IMG/VR virus record: IMGVR_UViG_3300036979_000103
Span: 1 to 56,187 of that record
Length of the DNA stretch: 56,187 nucleotides
Direction: 5' to 3' (one strand)
DNA from: a virus
Of the stretch, positions 28,187 to 37,574 are shown piece by piece. Every line of letters starts with the position of its first letter. Position 1 is the first letter of the stretch. Both the position numbers and the translations under genes were made by a program. The notes below the pieces were generated by a model, which worked only from the letters and a program-made list of their open reading frames with translations, did not search any database and had not been told where the DNA came from.

Positions 28187-31100
28187 TTAACAAGATGGAA
28201 AATCTACTATTACACCATCTAACATTTCTACAACTTGATATATTCCAGTTAAATAAATTACATAGTATCCATCTACATTTGGTGTAACACATCCTGTTGT
28301 AGCATTATACACTGTATTACCAATTACAGGAGATAAATTATCCCACCATCCAATTAATAATGAACTAGGTCCACATGTAACTATATTTAAACAAGCTGCT
28401 GCTAAACATGCATTTGTAAACGATGATGTAAAATCTCCTATTGTTGTTGTTGAGAATATTAAGTTATAATTATATAAATGACTACCAGTACAAATAGTTG
28501 TACTAGTTGTTGTAGTTGTACTAGTAGGAACACATTGTACTATTTCTGTAATTACTCCTGACACAATATGATATACATTTGTTGTTGTATTTGCACTTTG
28601 ATCTGTGAAATACCAACCATCAGGCATAACTGTACAATCTGTTCCAGTGCCTATGTATACTGTTTGTAATAATGAAAGACTAAATGCTTGTCCAATAATA
28701 AATGTATATACAAAGTCTGGACTACTTGTTACATAAGCTATAGCAGCACATGCATCTATTTGACTTCCTGTTGAATTAACAGTTGATGGTGGTACTAATG
28801 TATTATATCCTGTAATTAATTCGAATGTAGTTATTGTAGTAGGTCTTGTGCAAGGTGGTGGAACTGGAGGAACTGTAATCACTGCTGTTCCTACAAGTGT
28901 ACAATTTGTTAGAACTACTGTTCCAGCTAATGTACAATCTAAAGGAGCTTCAGTAGTGGTAGTTGTTGTAGTTGATGATGTGCTACTACTAGTAGTAGTA
29001 GTTGTACTAGGTGTAGGAACTATTTCTCCTGCAACTAAATCAAAATCTTCGCAACATCCATTAATCCCTGAATAGAAGAAATTGTTTTCTGCTATATAGA
29101 AATTAGGAATATAACTATGGAAAGAGATCCAGCTCTTAGTATTTACATTGTAAGAAAGTGTCCAAGACTTATTACAGAAATAATCTGGATCTGTCAAATA
29201 CACTTGTGTTCTAAATACAAACTCATTTATAGTTTCTTCAATATAGAATTGTCTTAATACATCATCGTATTTAATATTAGGATCTAATGGAATGTAATCA
29301 AGTTTTGATATAATAACTCTATCAAACTTACTATCATATACACCATGTAATCCTATACCTGTAAAGTTATTATCTGTATCTACATTTGGATAGTATCTAA
29401 GTATTTCAAATGCTAAGTGGTCTGTAAAGAATCTGTTCATTCCAGAACCAAATGCAGAAAGATCTACTGATTCAGTACCAGAGATTAAAAACACTTGTCC
29501 TCTCTTAGCATCTACAGTTATTTGTCCTTGTGGTATTTTTAATAAGAACTTGTTCTGACTACCTACATATCCAAGATCTGTTTCAGCAAAATCAATTGGA
29601 GGGGCACCTTTAAATAATGCTGGGTTACCTACATATGCAGCTTGTGGATTACTTGTATCAATCGTAAGAAGATTGTTATACATCAAACTCTTATTCTCAA
29701 ATCTAGCTAATATAGCTCTGTTCTGAATACCATCTAATGATGTAAGATCTCCAAAGTTTTGAGGGAAATCAAAATATGAAAGTGCTCTATATGTTAACCA
29801 GCTATTCACCTTATTGTCTGAATCAATATTTTGTGAATCAGAATAGATTGCTCTAAATGGATAATATGTATAACACAATTGAGTAGTCCAATCTGGAGGT
29901 AAATGTGTAAATGTATTTTCTTTATTCTGTTTAGAGAATGTTACATTATATGTATATGTATTATCATTTGCTATAGATACAAATTCTTCTTGTACCCAAT
30001 CATCGGGAATACTTGTACTAACATGTGGCCAGAAATCACCTTCTCTATTATTGAATGCTTGTCTAAGATCTGTATTGTAAGAACTCTCACAATAGAAATT
30101 AGGCACTCCATATGCAAATAGATAGAAGTATCCATCATAGAATGTTCTATTAGGATTATTATCTGGAGGACCAGGGAGTTGATTATTAGGACAATCAAAT
30201 TTGTGAGCTTTATAAGATATAATATTTGTAAGTGTACCTGTACCACCAGATTGTACTACATAATCTTCTAATATAGATCTAGCAGAATGCCAATATTTTG
30301 GATATGCTATATTACCAATCTCATCATAGAATATATCTGAATCATCAGGAGCATTAACTCTATTATCTATAAAGAAAGGAAGTTTTGTTTTGAATGCAAA
30401 ACGAGAGATGAATGTATCACCACCAAAAACTATTGATGTTCCTGATGAATAAATATCTGTTTGGAATCCTGTATCAATTGTTTCATATGAATACATTTGT
30501 CCCCATTGATTTACAAACTGATTCTTTAATGATGCATAATAAGAAACTACACGTAAATCTTGTTCTGTAACAGGAGAAGAACATGATGATGTATCTCCAA
30601 TAGTAAATCTTGAATAGTCTGTAACTTTAGGATTTCCTGCAACAATCATATTAGGACTATTACTAGGAAATGGTAACACTGGTTTAGCATCATCAGTTTT
30701 TAAATAAACTGAAGATTCTCTTCTATAATTATTAATAGGAAATGTATCTCCTACTGATTGTACACCAGGAATTAAATATCTTTTTATATCTAAATTTCTT
30801 TGCTTAACTCCTTGATTATTAGGTATAGCTTCTGAATAGTTATAATCAGCTATAGAGTTAAATGATTGAGCATAGTTTCTTCTTGTAATACCATTTACAT
30901 ATATTGTTAAATATGCTTGGTATACAGTGAACATTGCTGTTACATTAAATCCTACACTCATATCTGCTACATTCTGTGAACTTTTAAGAGCATCCTCTTG
31001 TGCTTCTTTTGTAAGAAGTTTATATTTTGCATTACTCTTCACTTGAACAAAATGTCCTTTTCCACCACCAAACATTACATTCTCTAATTTAAGAATACCT

Positions 31101-33535
31101 CCTAAGAATGGTTGTCCAAAAGATGTTTCAGGTGAATTAAATATTTGTCTATGAGAATTAACTATTGCTTTTTGTGGAACTTCTACTTTACAAGCATCCA
31201 CTCTAATTTCTTGATGAAGACGAAATTCTTCATTATCATTTCCTGAATTATTAACAGGGGGAAGTCCTTTTATACAATTTAAATAATATGAACCTGCATT
31301 AGAAGCAATAATGTTTCCAGGTACCCATTCCTTTGACAATCCCATTACTGTATCTTGCCATCCCACTTCATATCCAGCTTTACCAGTTCCAATATCAGTT
31401 TCACCTACTGTTACAAACCACACATCATAATTTGATGGAGATACATTAGCTACTATTCCAGCAGCAGGTGTTTCAAAACCACCTCTATTAGTATTCATTT
31501 TATTGAATTGTCCTGGACCAAGTGGTAATGGTCTAGTAATAGAACATTGTACAGTTTTACCTAGTTCAGTAATTTTTATTTTTGAACGTTTATTAGTGTT
31601 ACAACTAGTGATTTCAAATTCAACATAAGTAGGTGTACCAGTTTCTGGCATATTAAATTCAAACACATTAATATCCCATGGCTCACATAACTTTGTCCAT
31701 GCATTATTCACTTCATTTAAAAATGGATCTTCTTCAAGATCATTATATGGATAGTTTGGATAGTAGTAGGATTGTCCTTCTCTTTCATATGTTCCTACAT
31801 TTCTAAGAATACCTTTTGCTATAATAGATTTATTTGTTCCTCTATCCCCTCTTACTATCTTGTATCCAATAATATCATCTTTCTGTTCAGCAGTTAATGA
31901 AGATGTAGTGATAAGATTTCTTATATCAGCATTGTTCACTCTAACACCAATAGGAAATACAGCATCATTACCCATTACCATTGTTGAAGGACCAGTGAAT
32001 ATTTTTGATTCATATGCTGGACTAACAAGAATATCTGGGAACTTATGATGTCTAATTGGTAAACCAGCAAGATCTCCCCATACATCTACATTACAAGGAT
32101 ATTCATCTGTAGATTCCCAATAAGCAAATTCACCATATTGATATGATCCTTTGTATGTAGGATCTGGTGAATATTCTGGAGCAGTACCAAGAACACTTGC
32201 TGTATTATATATTTTCCAATAAGGACTATAGTTTGTGCCTGGTTCAGGTTCACCTATAAAGTCAGCACTTGTATCAGGTATATTTGGTTGAGAGAACTCA
32301 TTGTAGTTTTGTTCTCTTCCAGGAATATGGAAACCATCCGTTTGTTTACCATTCTTTAATAAGAATACAATTTCAAATGCATACACTTCATCACGTAGAT
32401 ACCCACGTAAGTTTGTAGCATTTAATTCATCAGCATAGTTTTCAGTGGCAGGAATTCTATATGTTTCCCATAATAGATTTATACCAGAAGCAATCTCTTG
32501 ATAGTTAATTCTATCTATAGATGTAAGATTATCCCATACAAGAACATCTTGTACAGATGTAATATCTTGCGCAATATCATAGTAAGGAAACTTTTCAAAT
32601 ATATCATTGATAGTTAATCTTATCTGAGTTTTGTTTTGACCTGTATAAGTAATTCGATCATTAGCTTCTTCAATAAAATATGTTCCTACTAACTCTACAG
32701 AAGTTATTCCATTAATTGTTTTAATAACAGCTAAATTGAAATATTGATATTGTCCTGTAGTATCTAATCCTGTCATATTAAGAACAATAGATTTTCCAAC
32801 AGTGTAATTATAATTAACTGTTGTTATAAAAGGATCTGCAATAGGTGTAGGATTGGTAACAGAATAATATGATGTATAAGGATTACCAGCAGCATCAGAA
32901 TACTGAGCAGCAAACTGATATGTACCAGTAACAAGTTCTCCTCCTGTAGTAATATCTGTTACAGCAATTTGTGGAATGCTAAAGTTTGGTTGTAACTTAA
33001 GTTGATTACAATCCACCTCATCACTATATATAGGATCACAGAGTGTGCTTCCTGTTTGTAATAGTTTTGGTATATTATTAATATCTAAATATCTTCTTGG
33101 ATTGATTCCATCTGTCCAATATATCTCTGTAGTACAGTTTGTAATCTTATGTACAGTTTTATGTATAGGATGGTTAATACTAAAGTTAAGACAAACAGCA
33201 TCGACTAATGTATTATATATACAATCATTATTATCCATATATCCAATCTGACTATCATTTGTATCAGGATTAGTTATATAGAATATATGTTTGTTCTGTT
33301 CATTAATAAAATGCGTACCAATTAATATATATCCTTTAGGAAATGTAACACATAGTTCATTCCCTTGTTCATTCTGATAATTGACAGAACTAGAATCAAA
33401 GTTTTCTAAGGCAGCATTTAAGGCATAAGTTAATGTACCTGGTTTAATCTGGTTCAAAGTTTGATCCAAGTTTAATCCAATAGTAGCATTATTATACTCT
33501 TGTCTAATATTACCTTTTGGTTGCTCTTCTGCCAT
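28187..33535 (-). CDS. Very large tail protein, muzzle or stabilisation candidate, with Thr-linked C-terminal modules (1782 aa)
   Basis: By size, by position after the ring proteins, and by its beta-rich, Tyr/Asn/Pro-rich sequence this fits the large tail protein that forms the distal muzzle, or stabilisation protein, in crAss-like virions. Residues 1 to about 1500 form the conserved body. After about 1505 come Thr/Ser tracts (PTPSTTTTTSSS and similar) that separate small Cys-containing modules. Two of them, at about 1593-1665 and 1710-1782, are repeats of one another: both contain (Q/N)TVY, a TG-x-C step, DG(W/Y)Y, and end in a Cys. These are likely surface-exposed host-contact modules. It starts 6 bp after the preceding ring-protein gene and shares its transcript. 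Family assignment rests on context and size. Confidence 0.65.
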   Translation of the reverse strand: MAEEQPKGNIRQEYNNATIGLNLDQTLNQIKPGTLTYALNAALENFDSSSVNYQNEQGNELCVTFPKGYILIGTHFINEQNKHIFYITNPDTNDSQIGYMDNNDCIYNTLVDAVCLNFSINHPIHKTVHKITNCTTEIYWTDGINPRRYLDINNIPKLLQTGSTLCDPIYSDEVDCNQLKLQPNFSIPQIAVTDITTGGELVTGTYQFAAQYSDAAGNPYTSYYSVTNPTPIADPFITTVNYNYTVGKSIVLNMTGLDTTGQYQYFNLAVIKTINGITSVELVGTYFIEEANDRITYTGQNKTQIRLTINDIFEKFPYYDIAQDITSVQDVLVWDNLTSIDRINYQEIASGINLLWETYRIPATENYADELNATNLRGYLRDEVYAFEIVFLLKNGKQTDGFHIPGREQNYNEFSQPNIPDTSADFIGEPEPGTNYSPYWKIYNTASVLGTAPEYSPDPTYKGSYQYGEFAYWESTDEYPCNVDVWGDLAGLPIRHHKFPDILVSPAYESKIFTGPSTMVMGNDAVFPIGVRVNNADIRNLITTSSLTAEQKDDIIGYKIVRGDRGTNKSIIAKGILRNVGTYEREGQSYYYPNYPYNDLEEDPFLNEVNNAWTKLCEPWDINVFEFNMPETGTPTYVEFEITSCNTNKRSKIKITELGKTVQCSITRPLPLGPGQFNKMNTNRGGFETPAAGIVANVSPSNYDVWFVTVGETDIGTGKAGYEVGWQDTVMGLSKEWVPGNIIASNAGSYYLNCIKGLPPVNNSGNDNEEFRLHQEIRVDACKVEVPQKAIVNSHRQIFNSPETSFGQPFLGGILKLENVMFGGGKGHFVQVKSNAKYKLLTKEAQEDALKSSQNVADMSVGFNVTAMFTVYQAYLTIYVNGITRRNYAQSFNSIADYNYSEAIPNNQGVKQRNLDIKRYLIPGVQSVGDTFPINNYRRESSVYLKTDDAKPVLPFPSNSPNMIVAGNPKVTDYSRFTIGDTSSCSSPVTEQDLRVVSYYASLKNQFVNQWGQMYSYETIDTGFQTDIYSSGTSIVFGGDTFISRFAFKTKLPFFIDNRVNAPDDSDIFYDEIGNIAYPKYWHSARSILEDYVVQSGGTGTLTNIISYKAHKFDCPNNQLPGPPDNNPNRTFYDGYFYLFAYGVPNFYCESSYNTDLRQAFNNREGDFWPHVSTSIPDDWVQEEFVSIANDNTYTYNVTFSKQNKENTFTHLPPDWTTQLCYTYYPFRAIYSDSQNIDSDNKVNSWLTYRALSYFDFPQNFGDLTSLDGIQNRAILARFENKSLMYNNLLTIDTSNPQAAYVGNPALFKGAPPIDFAETDLGYVGSQNKFLLKIPQGQITVDAKRGQVFLISGTESVDLSAFGSGMNRFFTDHLAFEILRYYPNVDTDNNFTGIGLHGVYDSKFDRVIISKLDYIPLDPNIKYDDVLRQFYIEETINEFVFRTQVYLTDPDYFCNKSWTLSYNVNTKSWISFHSYIPNFYIAENNFFYSGINGCCEDFDLVAGEIVPTPSTTTTTSSSTSSTTTTTTTEAPLDCTLAGTVVLTNCTLVGTAVITVPPVPPPCTRPTTITTFELITGYNTLVPPSTVNSTGSQIDACAAIAYVTSSPDFVYTFIIGQAFSLSLLQTVYIGTGTDCTVMPDGWYFTDQSANTTTNVYHIVSGVITEIVQCVPTSTTTTTSTTICTGSHLYNYNLIFSTTTIGDFTSSFTNACLAAACLNIVTCGPSSLLIGWWDNLSPVIGNTVYNATTGCVTPNVDGYYVIYLTGIYQVVEMLDGVIVDFPSC

Positions 33536-33540
33536 AATTA

Positions 33541-34515
33541 TTAATTATTACGTCTTCTACCATATCTATTAGTACGGTTAGGAAGTTCATACATATTAAA
33601 TCTATTAAGATCATTTTTGATCCTTCTTTGTTTCTCCCAAGGAGTTTGTTTCTTAATCTCAATACTAGCCATAATGAAAGCTTCTTCATATGCTTGTTTG
33701 TGATACATCAACTTCTGTTGTAACTGATTAAAAGTTTCATCATTAGTTTGATTTGTAAGAGTTTCAAACACTTTAAACTTAAGGAATGCCTCTACATACT
33801 CTCTAATACGATAATTATCAGGAATCAATTGATTTCCTATCTCATCGTATTCTGTAGCATAGAATATCAAATGTACTACACCATTTCTAAAATTAGTTAC
33901 AAACTTATTATCTCGTATATCAAAACTATCATAACTAGCAGAGCCAGGAGTGAATTGATGTATAGGTGGAGCTTCAGCATAGAAGTCCCAGTTGTTTGTA
34001 TATTCTACACCACAATTCATTCTTGCGGAGATGTTTCCAGGCTTAAGTAAGTAGTCATGAGTAAATCCTCTAGCTACACTATTATTTGTCTTGTATACAG
34101 CTTGTACTAGCACAGGCATGCAGGTACCATCACATTGTGGAGTTTGACATCCAGGTTTGTTACAAGGAGTTCCTCCAATAGTTAATGGTGCCACCTGAAT
34201 AGTAGTAGCTGAAGCAGCTTGTGAATAGAATGAATTAGCTGTCTGATATGGATATCCAGCTACCTCTGTAGTCATCCAAGCTTCTCTAACAGCATAAAAG
34301 TTATCAGGAAGTCTAGCTTCAAAGTCTTCAACAAACAAAACCTCATCAGTAATTACATAGGTAGTTCTTCCTAACTTCTTTAGAGCTTTGTCTAAATATG
34401 TAGGAAATAATAAATCATCCACAGCACCTGTATCAAAGTAAGATTTTAATTCTTCTTTTACAGTTGAGTAGACAGGTTCTGGGCTTATGAAAGCATATTT
34501 ATAATAGTACGACAT
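33541..34515 (-). CDS. Tail ring or connector protein candidate (324 aa)
   Basis: The protein is of mixed alpha/beta type, starting SYYYKYAFISPEPVYS, with a long C-terminal helix and a basic tail (RTNRYGRRRNN). It belongs to the compact set of genes between the metallophosphoesterase and the large tail protein, where crAss-like phages keep their ring and tail-tube proteins. An unusual Cys-rich insert (CNKPGCQTPQCDGTCMP, about residues 118-134) could bind metal or form a surface loop. The start lies 3 bp after the stop of the preceding gene. I cannot say which ring position it occupies. Confidence 0.6.
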   Translation of the reverse strand: MSYYYKYAFISPEPVYSTVKEELKSYFDTGAVDDLLFPTYLDKALKKLGRTTYVITDEVLFVEDFEARLPDNFYAVREAWMTTEVAGYPYQTANSFYSQAASATTIQVAPLTIGGTPCNKPGCQTPQCDGTCMPVLVQAVYKTNNSVARGFTHDYLLKPGNISARMNCGVEYTNNWDFYAEAPPIHQFTPGSASYDSFDIRDNKFVTNFRNGVVHLIFYATEYDEIGNQLIPDNYRIREYVEAFLKFKVFETLTNQTNDETFNQLQQKLMYHKQAYEEAFIMASIEIKKQTPWEKQRRIKNDLNRFNMYELPNRTNRYGRRRNN

Positions 34516-34518
34516 AGT

Positions 34519-34995
34519 TTATGATTTCCATTGATTATAGATGTGTTGATACTTGTCGCTGGTTTTCAAGTAATGTGATAATAGTCTTGAGGTTAATCTA
34601 GAAGGTTTGAAATACCAAAGGTCAGAATTTTTAAATCTTGCTGATTGCTTAAACCACATCCAACCAAAAAAATAACCTTCCGTATGATAATTAAAGTTAT
34701 AAATAACTTTTCCTTTCTCTTTAGTCTTTTGCCAATCGATTGGTAAGTTAACAAATTCTTTTCCATCTATACCTTTTAATTTTCTTCTTTTCTTTTTGTT
34801 GATAGAGAATTCTCCAAATCCATAAGGTAGCTTTGCTTTGTATCCTGTCTCTAATATATACTCTTTGAATAGTTCATTATAAGTGTAGATGATATTTCTC
34901 CACTCATCATAAGTAAGTATTACAGATGGATGTTTTTTACAAAACTGATTATAGTTGTCTTTACTAGAAGATCTCCAATCAACCTTTGTCCTCAT
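34519..34995 (-). CDS. Conserved small tail-region virion protein (158 aa)
   Basis: A compact, basic and aromatic-rich protein. It has a central KKKRRKLKGI patch followed by a Trp/Phe-rich segment (YFFGWMWFKQSARFKN). The basic and aromatic character suggests packing against DNA or other connector proteins. Its start codon overlaps the end of the 242-residue gene at 34995, so the two are likely coupled. Proteins of this size sit at this place in other crAss-like genomes as ring or connector components, but nothing in the sequence gives a specific function. Confidence 0.55.
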   Translation of the reverse strand: MRTKVDWRSSSKDNYNQFCKKHPSVILTYDEWRNIIYTYNELFKEYILETGYKAKLPYGFGEFSINKKKRRKLKGIDGKEFVNLPIDWQKTKEKGKVIYNFNYHTEGYFFGWMWFKQSARFKNSDLWYFKPSRLTSRLLSHYLKTSDKYQHIYNQWKS

Positions 34996-35723
34996 TAATT
35001 AGTTGGTTTTGTATTTGGTGCTTGTCCATCAATTCCTTCTTGACTAGTATCTGTTTTAATATTGAAATAAGTAGATAATAGTTTCTTTGATGTTAATTCT
35101 AAGACTTGTTGTTCTAAGTATCCAGGAAGAGCAAACTCTTTATCTAAAGGATTCTTACATATTTCTTCTTCGGTGTATTCTGGTGTACCACATCCACATT
35201 CTGGATACATAAGATCGTTGTGTACATCTTCTTCAAAGAATGCTACAAATCTAATTGCTTTAAGCATCGGATTATTTACATATAGATATCCATTAGATAT
35301 CCAGAAGTATTCTTGATTCTTAATTACAGGAAGAGTTAATAGATTTATATATCTATTTACAGTTATTTCTTTTAACTTCTTTCCTTGACCACTCATAGCA
35401 TTAATAGAATAAACTCCTTGTATAACATACTGATAGTTTCCTTCAGATATACGTGGGAGTTTATATCTAGTTCTAGCTATAGAACATGGATCTACATAAT
35501 CACAGCATTCAGAAATAGATACTTCCATCATTTCTAAACAAGGAATGGTAGTGAATAACGTATCAGTAGCCCAAAGCTTTCTTAGATTGGTTTCTCTCTT
35601 AATTAACAATAGAGAATTGTTTCTTATCTCAGAAGCAATTGCTCTATCTGTAATAAGACTATCTGTAGAAAGTATCTTGTGGACACTTCTAATATCACTT
35701 ACTAATTTCCTTAATGTTGCCAT
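34995..35723 (-). CDS. Tail tubular or ring protein candidate (242 aa)
   Basis: Size and place match the tail tubular or ring proteins below the portal in podovirus-type crAss-like phages. The N-terminal half is helical (LRKLVSDIRSVHKILSTDSL). The centre has cysteines (CLEMMEVSISECCDYVDPCS) and a beta-rich segment, then ECGCGTPEYTEEEIC, then a helical C-terminus with QVLELTSKKLLS. It is placed 2 bp downstream of the metallophosphoesterase gene and overlaps the next gene, so all belong to one transcript. The role is from context; a role in closing the channel or holding DNA is possible. Confidence 0.6.
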   Translation of the reverse strand: MATLRKLVSDIRSVHKILSTDSLITDRAIASEIRNNSLLLIKRETNLRKLWATDTLFTTIPCLEMMEVSISECCDYVDPCSIARTRYKLPRISEGNYQYVIQGVYSINAMSGQGKKLKEITVNRYINLLTLPVIKNQEYFWISNGYLYVNNPMLKAIRFVAFFEEDVHNDLMYPECGCGTPEYTEEEICKNPLDKEFALPGYLEQQVLELTSKKLLSTYFNIKTDTSQEGIDGQAPNTKPTN

Positions 35724-35725
35724 AA

Positions 35726-36937
35726 TTATATTCGAGTTTCGTACTCTGCAATCTTGCCTAACTTAGTATCATATACTAATGCTAAAGCAGCTCTTACTGA
35801 ATGTACGTAGTTATTATCTAAGTGCCATCTATCTGTTCCAGATAAGCTAGGCATTTGTTGTATTCTTACACCTTTGACTTCTTTAGCCATATAGTGATGT
35901 TTATCTCCTGTGTGGATCTCTCTGTATTTTGCATTACCAAAGAACTGACCATATTCAGGATGTGTAGCAAACAATAATGGAAGGTCATCTAACTTGCAAT
36001 TACCATGGTGCCATCCAATGAATGTATTACCTAACACCTTTGCTTTGATAACTGAATGTTCTCTTATAAAGTCTACATCAAGATCATCTTTAAAATATAC
36101 ATCTAATGCATGAGCTAAGTAAAAAGATTTAGTTCTATCATGATTACCCTGTACAAGTATCACTGTAACATCATTACAATGTTGTCTTAACATGTTAATT
36201 GTATCTACAAGAATAGCAAATCCTAATTCATATTCAGAACTATAATCCATTATAGTATCTTGTGGTGTTCCCTGTGTAGTTTGATTTTGATAATTATCTG
36301 TATGAAAGAAATCATTAGATATAGGTAACACTACAGTGTTTATATTATAATTAGCTCTAACCTTCATAATCAAAGACTGAGCCACATTGAAATATCTTAG
36401 AGCTCTATCTTCTGGACGATTATCACCATCTACACATCTCTTAGCTATATGAAAATCAGATAGAGATATTTCTACATCTACATGATCCTTATCAGTTGTA
36501 TGATCTGCCTTAGCAATAGTTATATTATTTGGTTTGTAGTTTTCTAAAAACTTAGCAAAGTCTTCAGGAGAGTAGTCTTTTGCTTCTTTTCTTTTTGAGA
36601 AGATAGATGAGGTGAATCTTCCATTCGGTAACATCTTTGACCAGTAGTTGGTTATGATGTATTTATCTAAGTTTATCTTGTGTAGTTTAGCTAGTGCTAT
36701 ATCATCTTTAGGATCAAAGTCTGTGACTATTGTACTTTCTATGGTTCCTTTTTCAATATTTACTTTACGTTCTTCTGTGTAATTTTTTACAGGATCATCA
36801 TCTTTTTCTTTAAGCTCTTTCATAAGCTCATTCACTTCATATTCACTTATTCCTAGTTTTTCAGCATAGAACTTTTTACTTTTCTTCTGGCTTAATAACT
36901 CTTCTAATCGATATAACAAGCTTTGATTTTCAGACAT
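35726..36937 (-). CDS. Calcineurin-like metallophosphoesterase with N-terminal helix-turn-helix (403 aa)
   Basis: The core motifs of calcineurin-like phosphoesterases are all visible: SDFHIAKR with D161 and H163, a variant of the second motif (SNDFFHTDN), GNHD at 264-267, GWHHG near 311, and the C-terminal HTGDKHH near 340. These ligate two metals and hydrolyse phosphodiesters or phosphomonoesters, with possible substrates including DNA, RNA or nucleotides. Residues about 10-40 (FYAEKLGISEYEVNELMKEL) look like a helix-turn-helix. It is the first gene after a strong terminator and a candidate promoter, leading the ring and tail-protein operon, which is an odd place for an enzyme. It may process DNA ends in the virion or host nucleotides. 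Enzyme family firm; substrate unknown. Confidence 0.85.
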   Translation of the reverse strand: MSENQSLLYRLEELLSQKKSKKFYAEKLGISEYEVNELMKELKEKDDDPVKNYTEERKVNIEKGTIESTIVTDFDPKDDIALAKLHKINLDKYIITNYWSKMLPNGRFTSSIFSKRKEAKDYSPEDFAKFLENYKPNNITIAKADHTTDKDHVDVEISLSDFHIAKRCVDGDNRPEDRALRYFNVAQSLIMKVRANYNINTVVLPISNDFFHTDNYQNQTTQGTPQDTIMDYSSEYELGFAILVDTINMLRQHCNDVTVILVQGNHDRTKSFYLAHALDVYFKDDLDVDFIREHSVIKAKVLGNTFIGWHHGNCKLDDLPLLFATHPEYGQFFGNAKYREIHTGDKHHYMAKEVKGVRIQQMPSLSGTDRWHLDNNYVHSVRAALALVYDTKLGKIAEYETRI

Positions 36938-36965
36938 ATGTATTCATATTAGTTAAAAAATATCG

Positions 36966-37044
36966 TAAAGATAAACAATAGTTTTTATATATTCCAAATA
37001 ATTTTAGTTAGAGCTGTAATTCTTTATAACTAATTTAGTTATAA
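36966..37044 (-). promoter_or_regulatory. Bacteroidota-type promoter with upstream palindromic element, copy 2
   Basis: On the minus strand, TATCTTTA (36973-36966) resembles the TAnnTTTG -7 box. TTTGG at 36998-36994 lies 21 nt upstream of it as a -33 box. Exactly 17 nt beyond that is AAAGAATTAC, fused to a perfect dyad at 37024-37044 with 10-bp arms (TTATAACTAA and TTAGTTATAA) and one central base. It matches the element at 19404-19475 in order and spacing. It would drive the metallophosphoesterase and tail operon after the terminator just upstream. Confidence 0.7.
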
Positions 37045-37045
37045 A

Positions 37046-37076
37046 ACAAAAACTCCCCAAGAAAAGTCTTGAGGAG
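37046..37076 (-). terminator. Rho-independent terminator after the fibre gene cluster
   Basis: On the minus strand a 10-bp stem (CTCCTCAAGA with TCTTGGGGAG, one G-U pair) and a CTTT loop are followed directly by TTTTTGTTTT. A second hairpin (AACCTTGT with ACAAGGTT, about 37077-37107) lies between it and the stop of the 142-residue gene. On the plus strand that second hairpin is followed by a T run, so the pair may act in both directions. It separates the fibre genes from the metallophosphoesterase operon. Confidence 0.85.
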
Positions 37077-37122
37077 AAACCTTGTAAAACCAACAAAACA
37101 AGGTTTTTTATTAATTTTTAAA

Positions 37123-37551
37123 TTAAGTCAGACAAGTTCCTATTAAACTTATTATTGGACCAGCTGTTGTTACTGTACCTTCTAATGCACAAAAACTAAA
37201 TGTAGTGTCTACATAAATTTCTTGAAGATCACCAAAGCAATCTGTATAATATATATTTCCTGGAAAACCATCAGCAGATGCAGAGTATTCAATACATTCT
37301 ACAGTGGTTGTTGTTGTAGTGGTTGTTGTATATCCAGGTAAAGGGATATCGATATAATTAACACAATCACCATTTGATTTAACTCTTATGATGTTTGTGT
37401 AATCAGGAACTAATGCAGATGCATATCCTGCTAATAAAGATGCTTTAGAAACTCCTGATTCAAATGCTGATGTGTAACCATCAAGATCTGAATAAAGATC
37501 AAAAGGACCTGAATCTGTCCCAGCTGTTGTTAATGTTATTAATACTGTCAT
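37123..37551 (-). CDS. Small fibre-type protein with Thr linker (142 aa)
   Basis: It has two modules. Residues 1-73 share a domain with the start of the 288-residue protein at 27309-28175 (GPFDLY, then IRVKSNGDC). A run of nine or so Thr follows (GYTTTTTTTTTV). Then comes a roughly 60-residue Cys-bearing unit containing NIYYTDCFG, which resembles the units of the 411-residue fibre gene. This looks like an attachment domain joined by a flexible linker to a binding module. It is the last gene before a strong terminator. Exact role unknown; likely surface-exposed virion protein. Confidence 0.55.
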   Translation of the reverse strand: MTVLITLTTAGTDSGPFDLYSDLDGYTSAFESGVSKASLLAGYASALVPDYTNIIRVKSNGDCVNYIDIPLPGYTTTTTTTTTVECIEYSASADGFPGNIYYTDCFGDLQEIYVDTTFSFCALEGTVTTAGPIISLIGTCLT

Positions 37552-37574
37552 ATTTTATTGATTTTAAATTAAAC

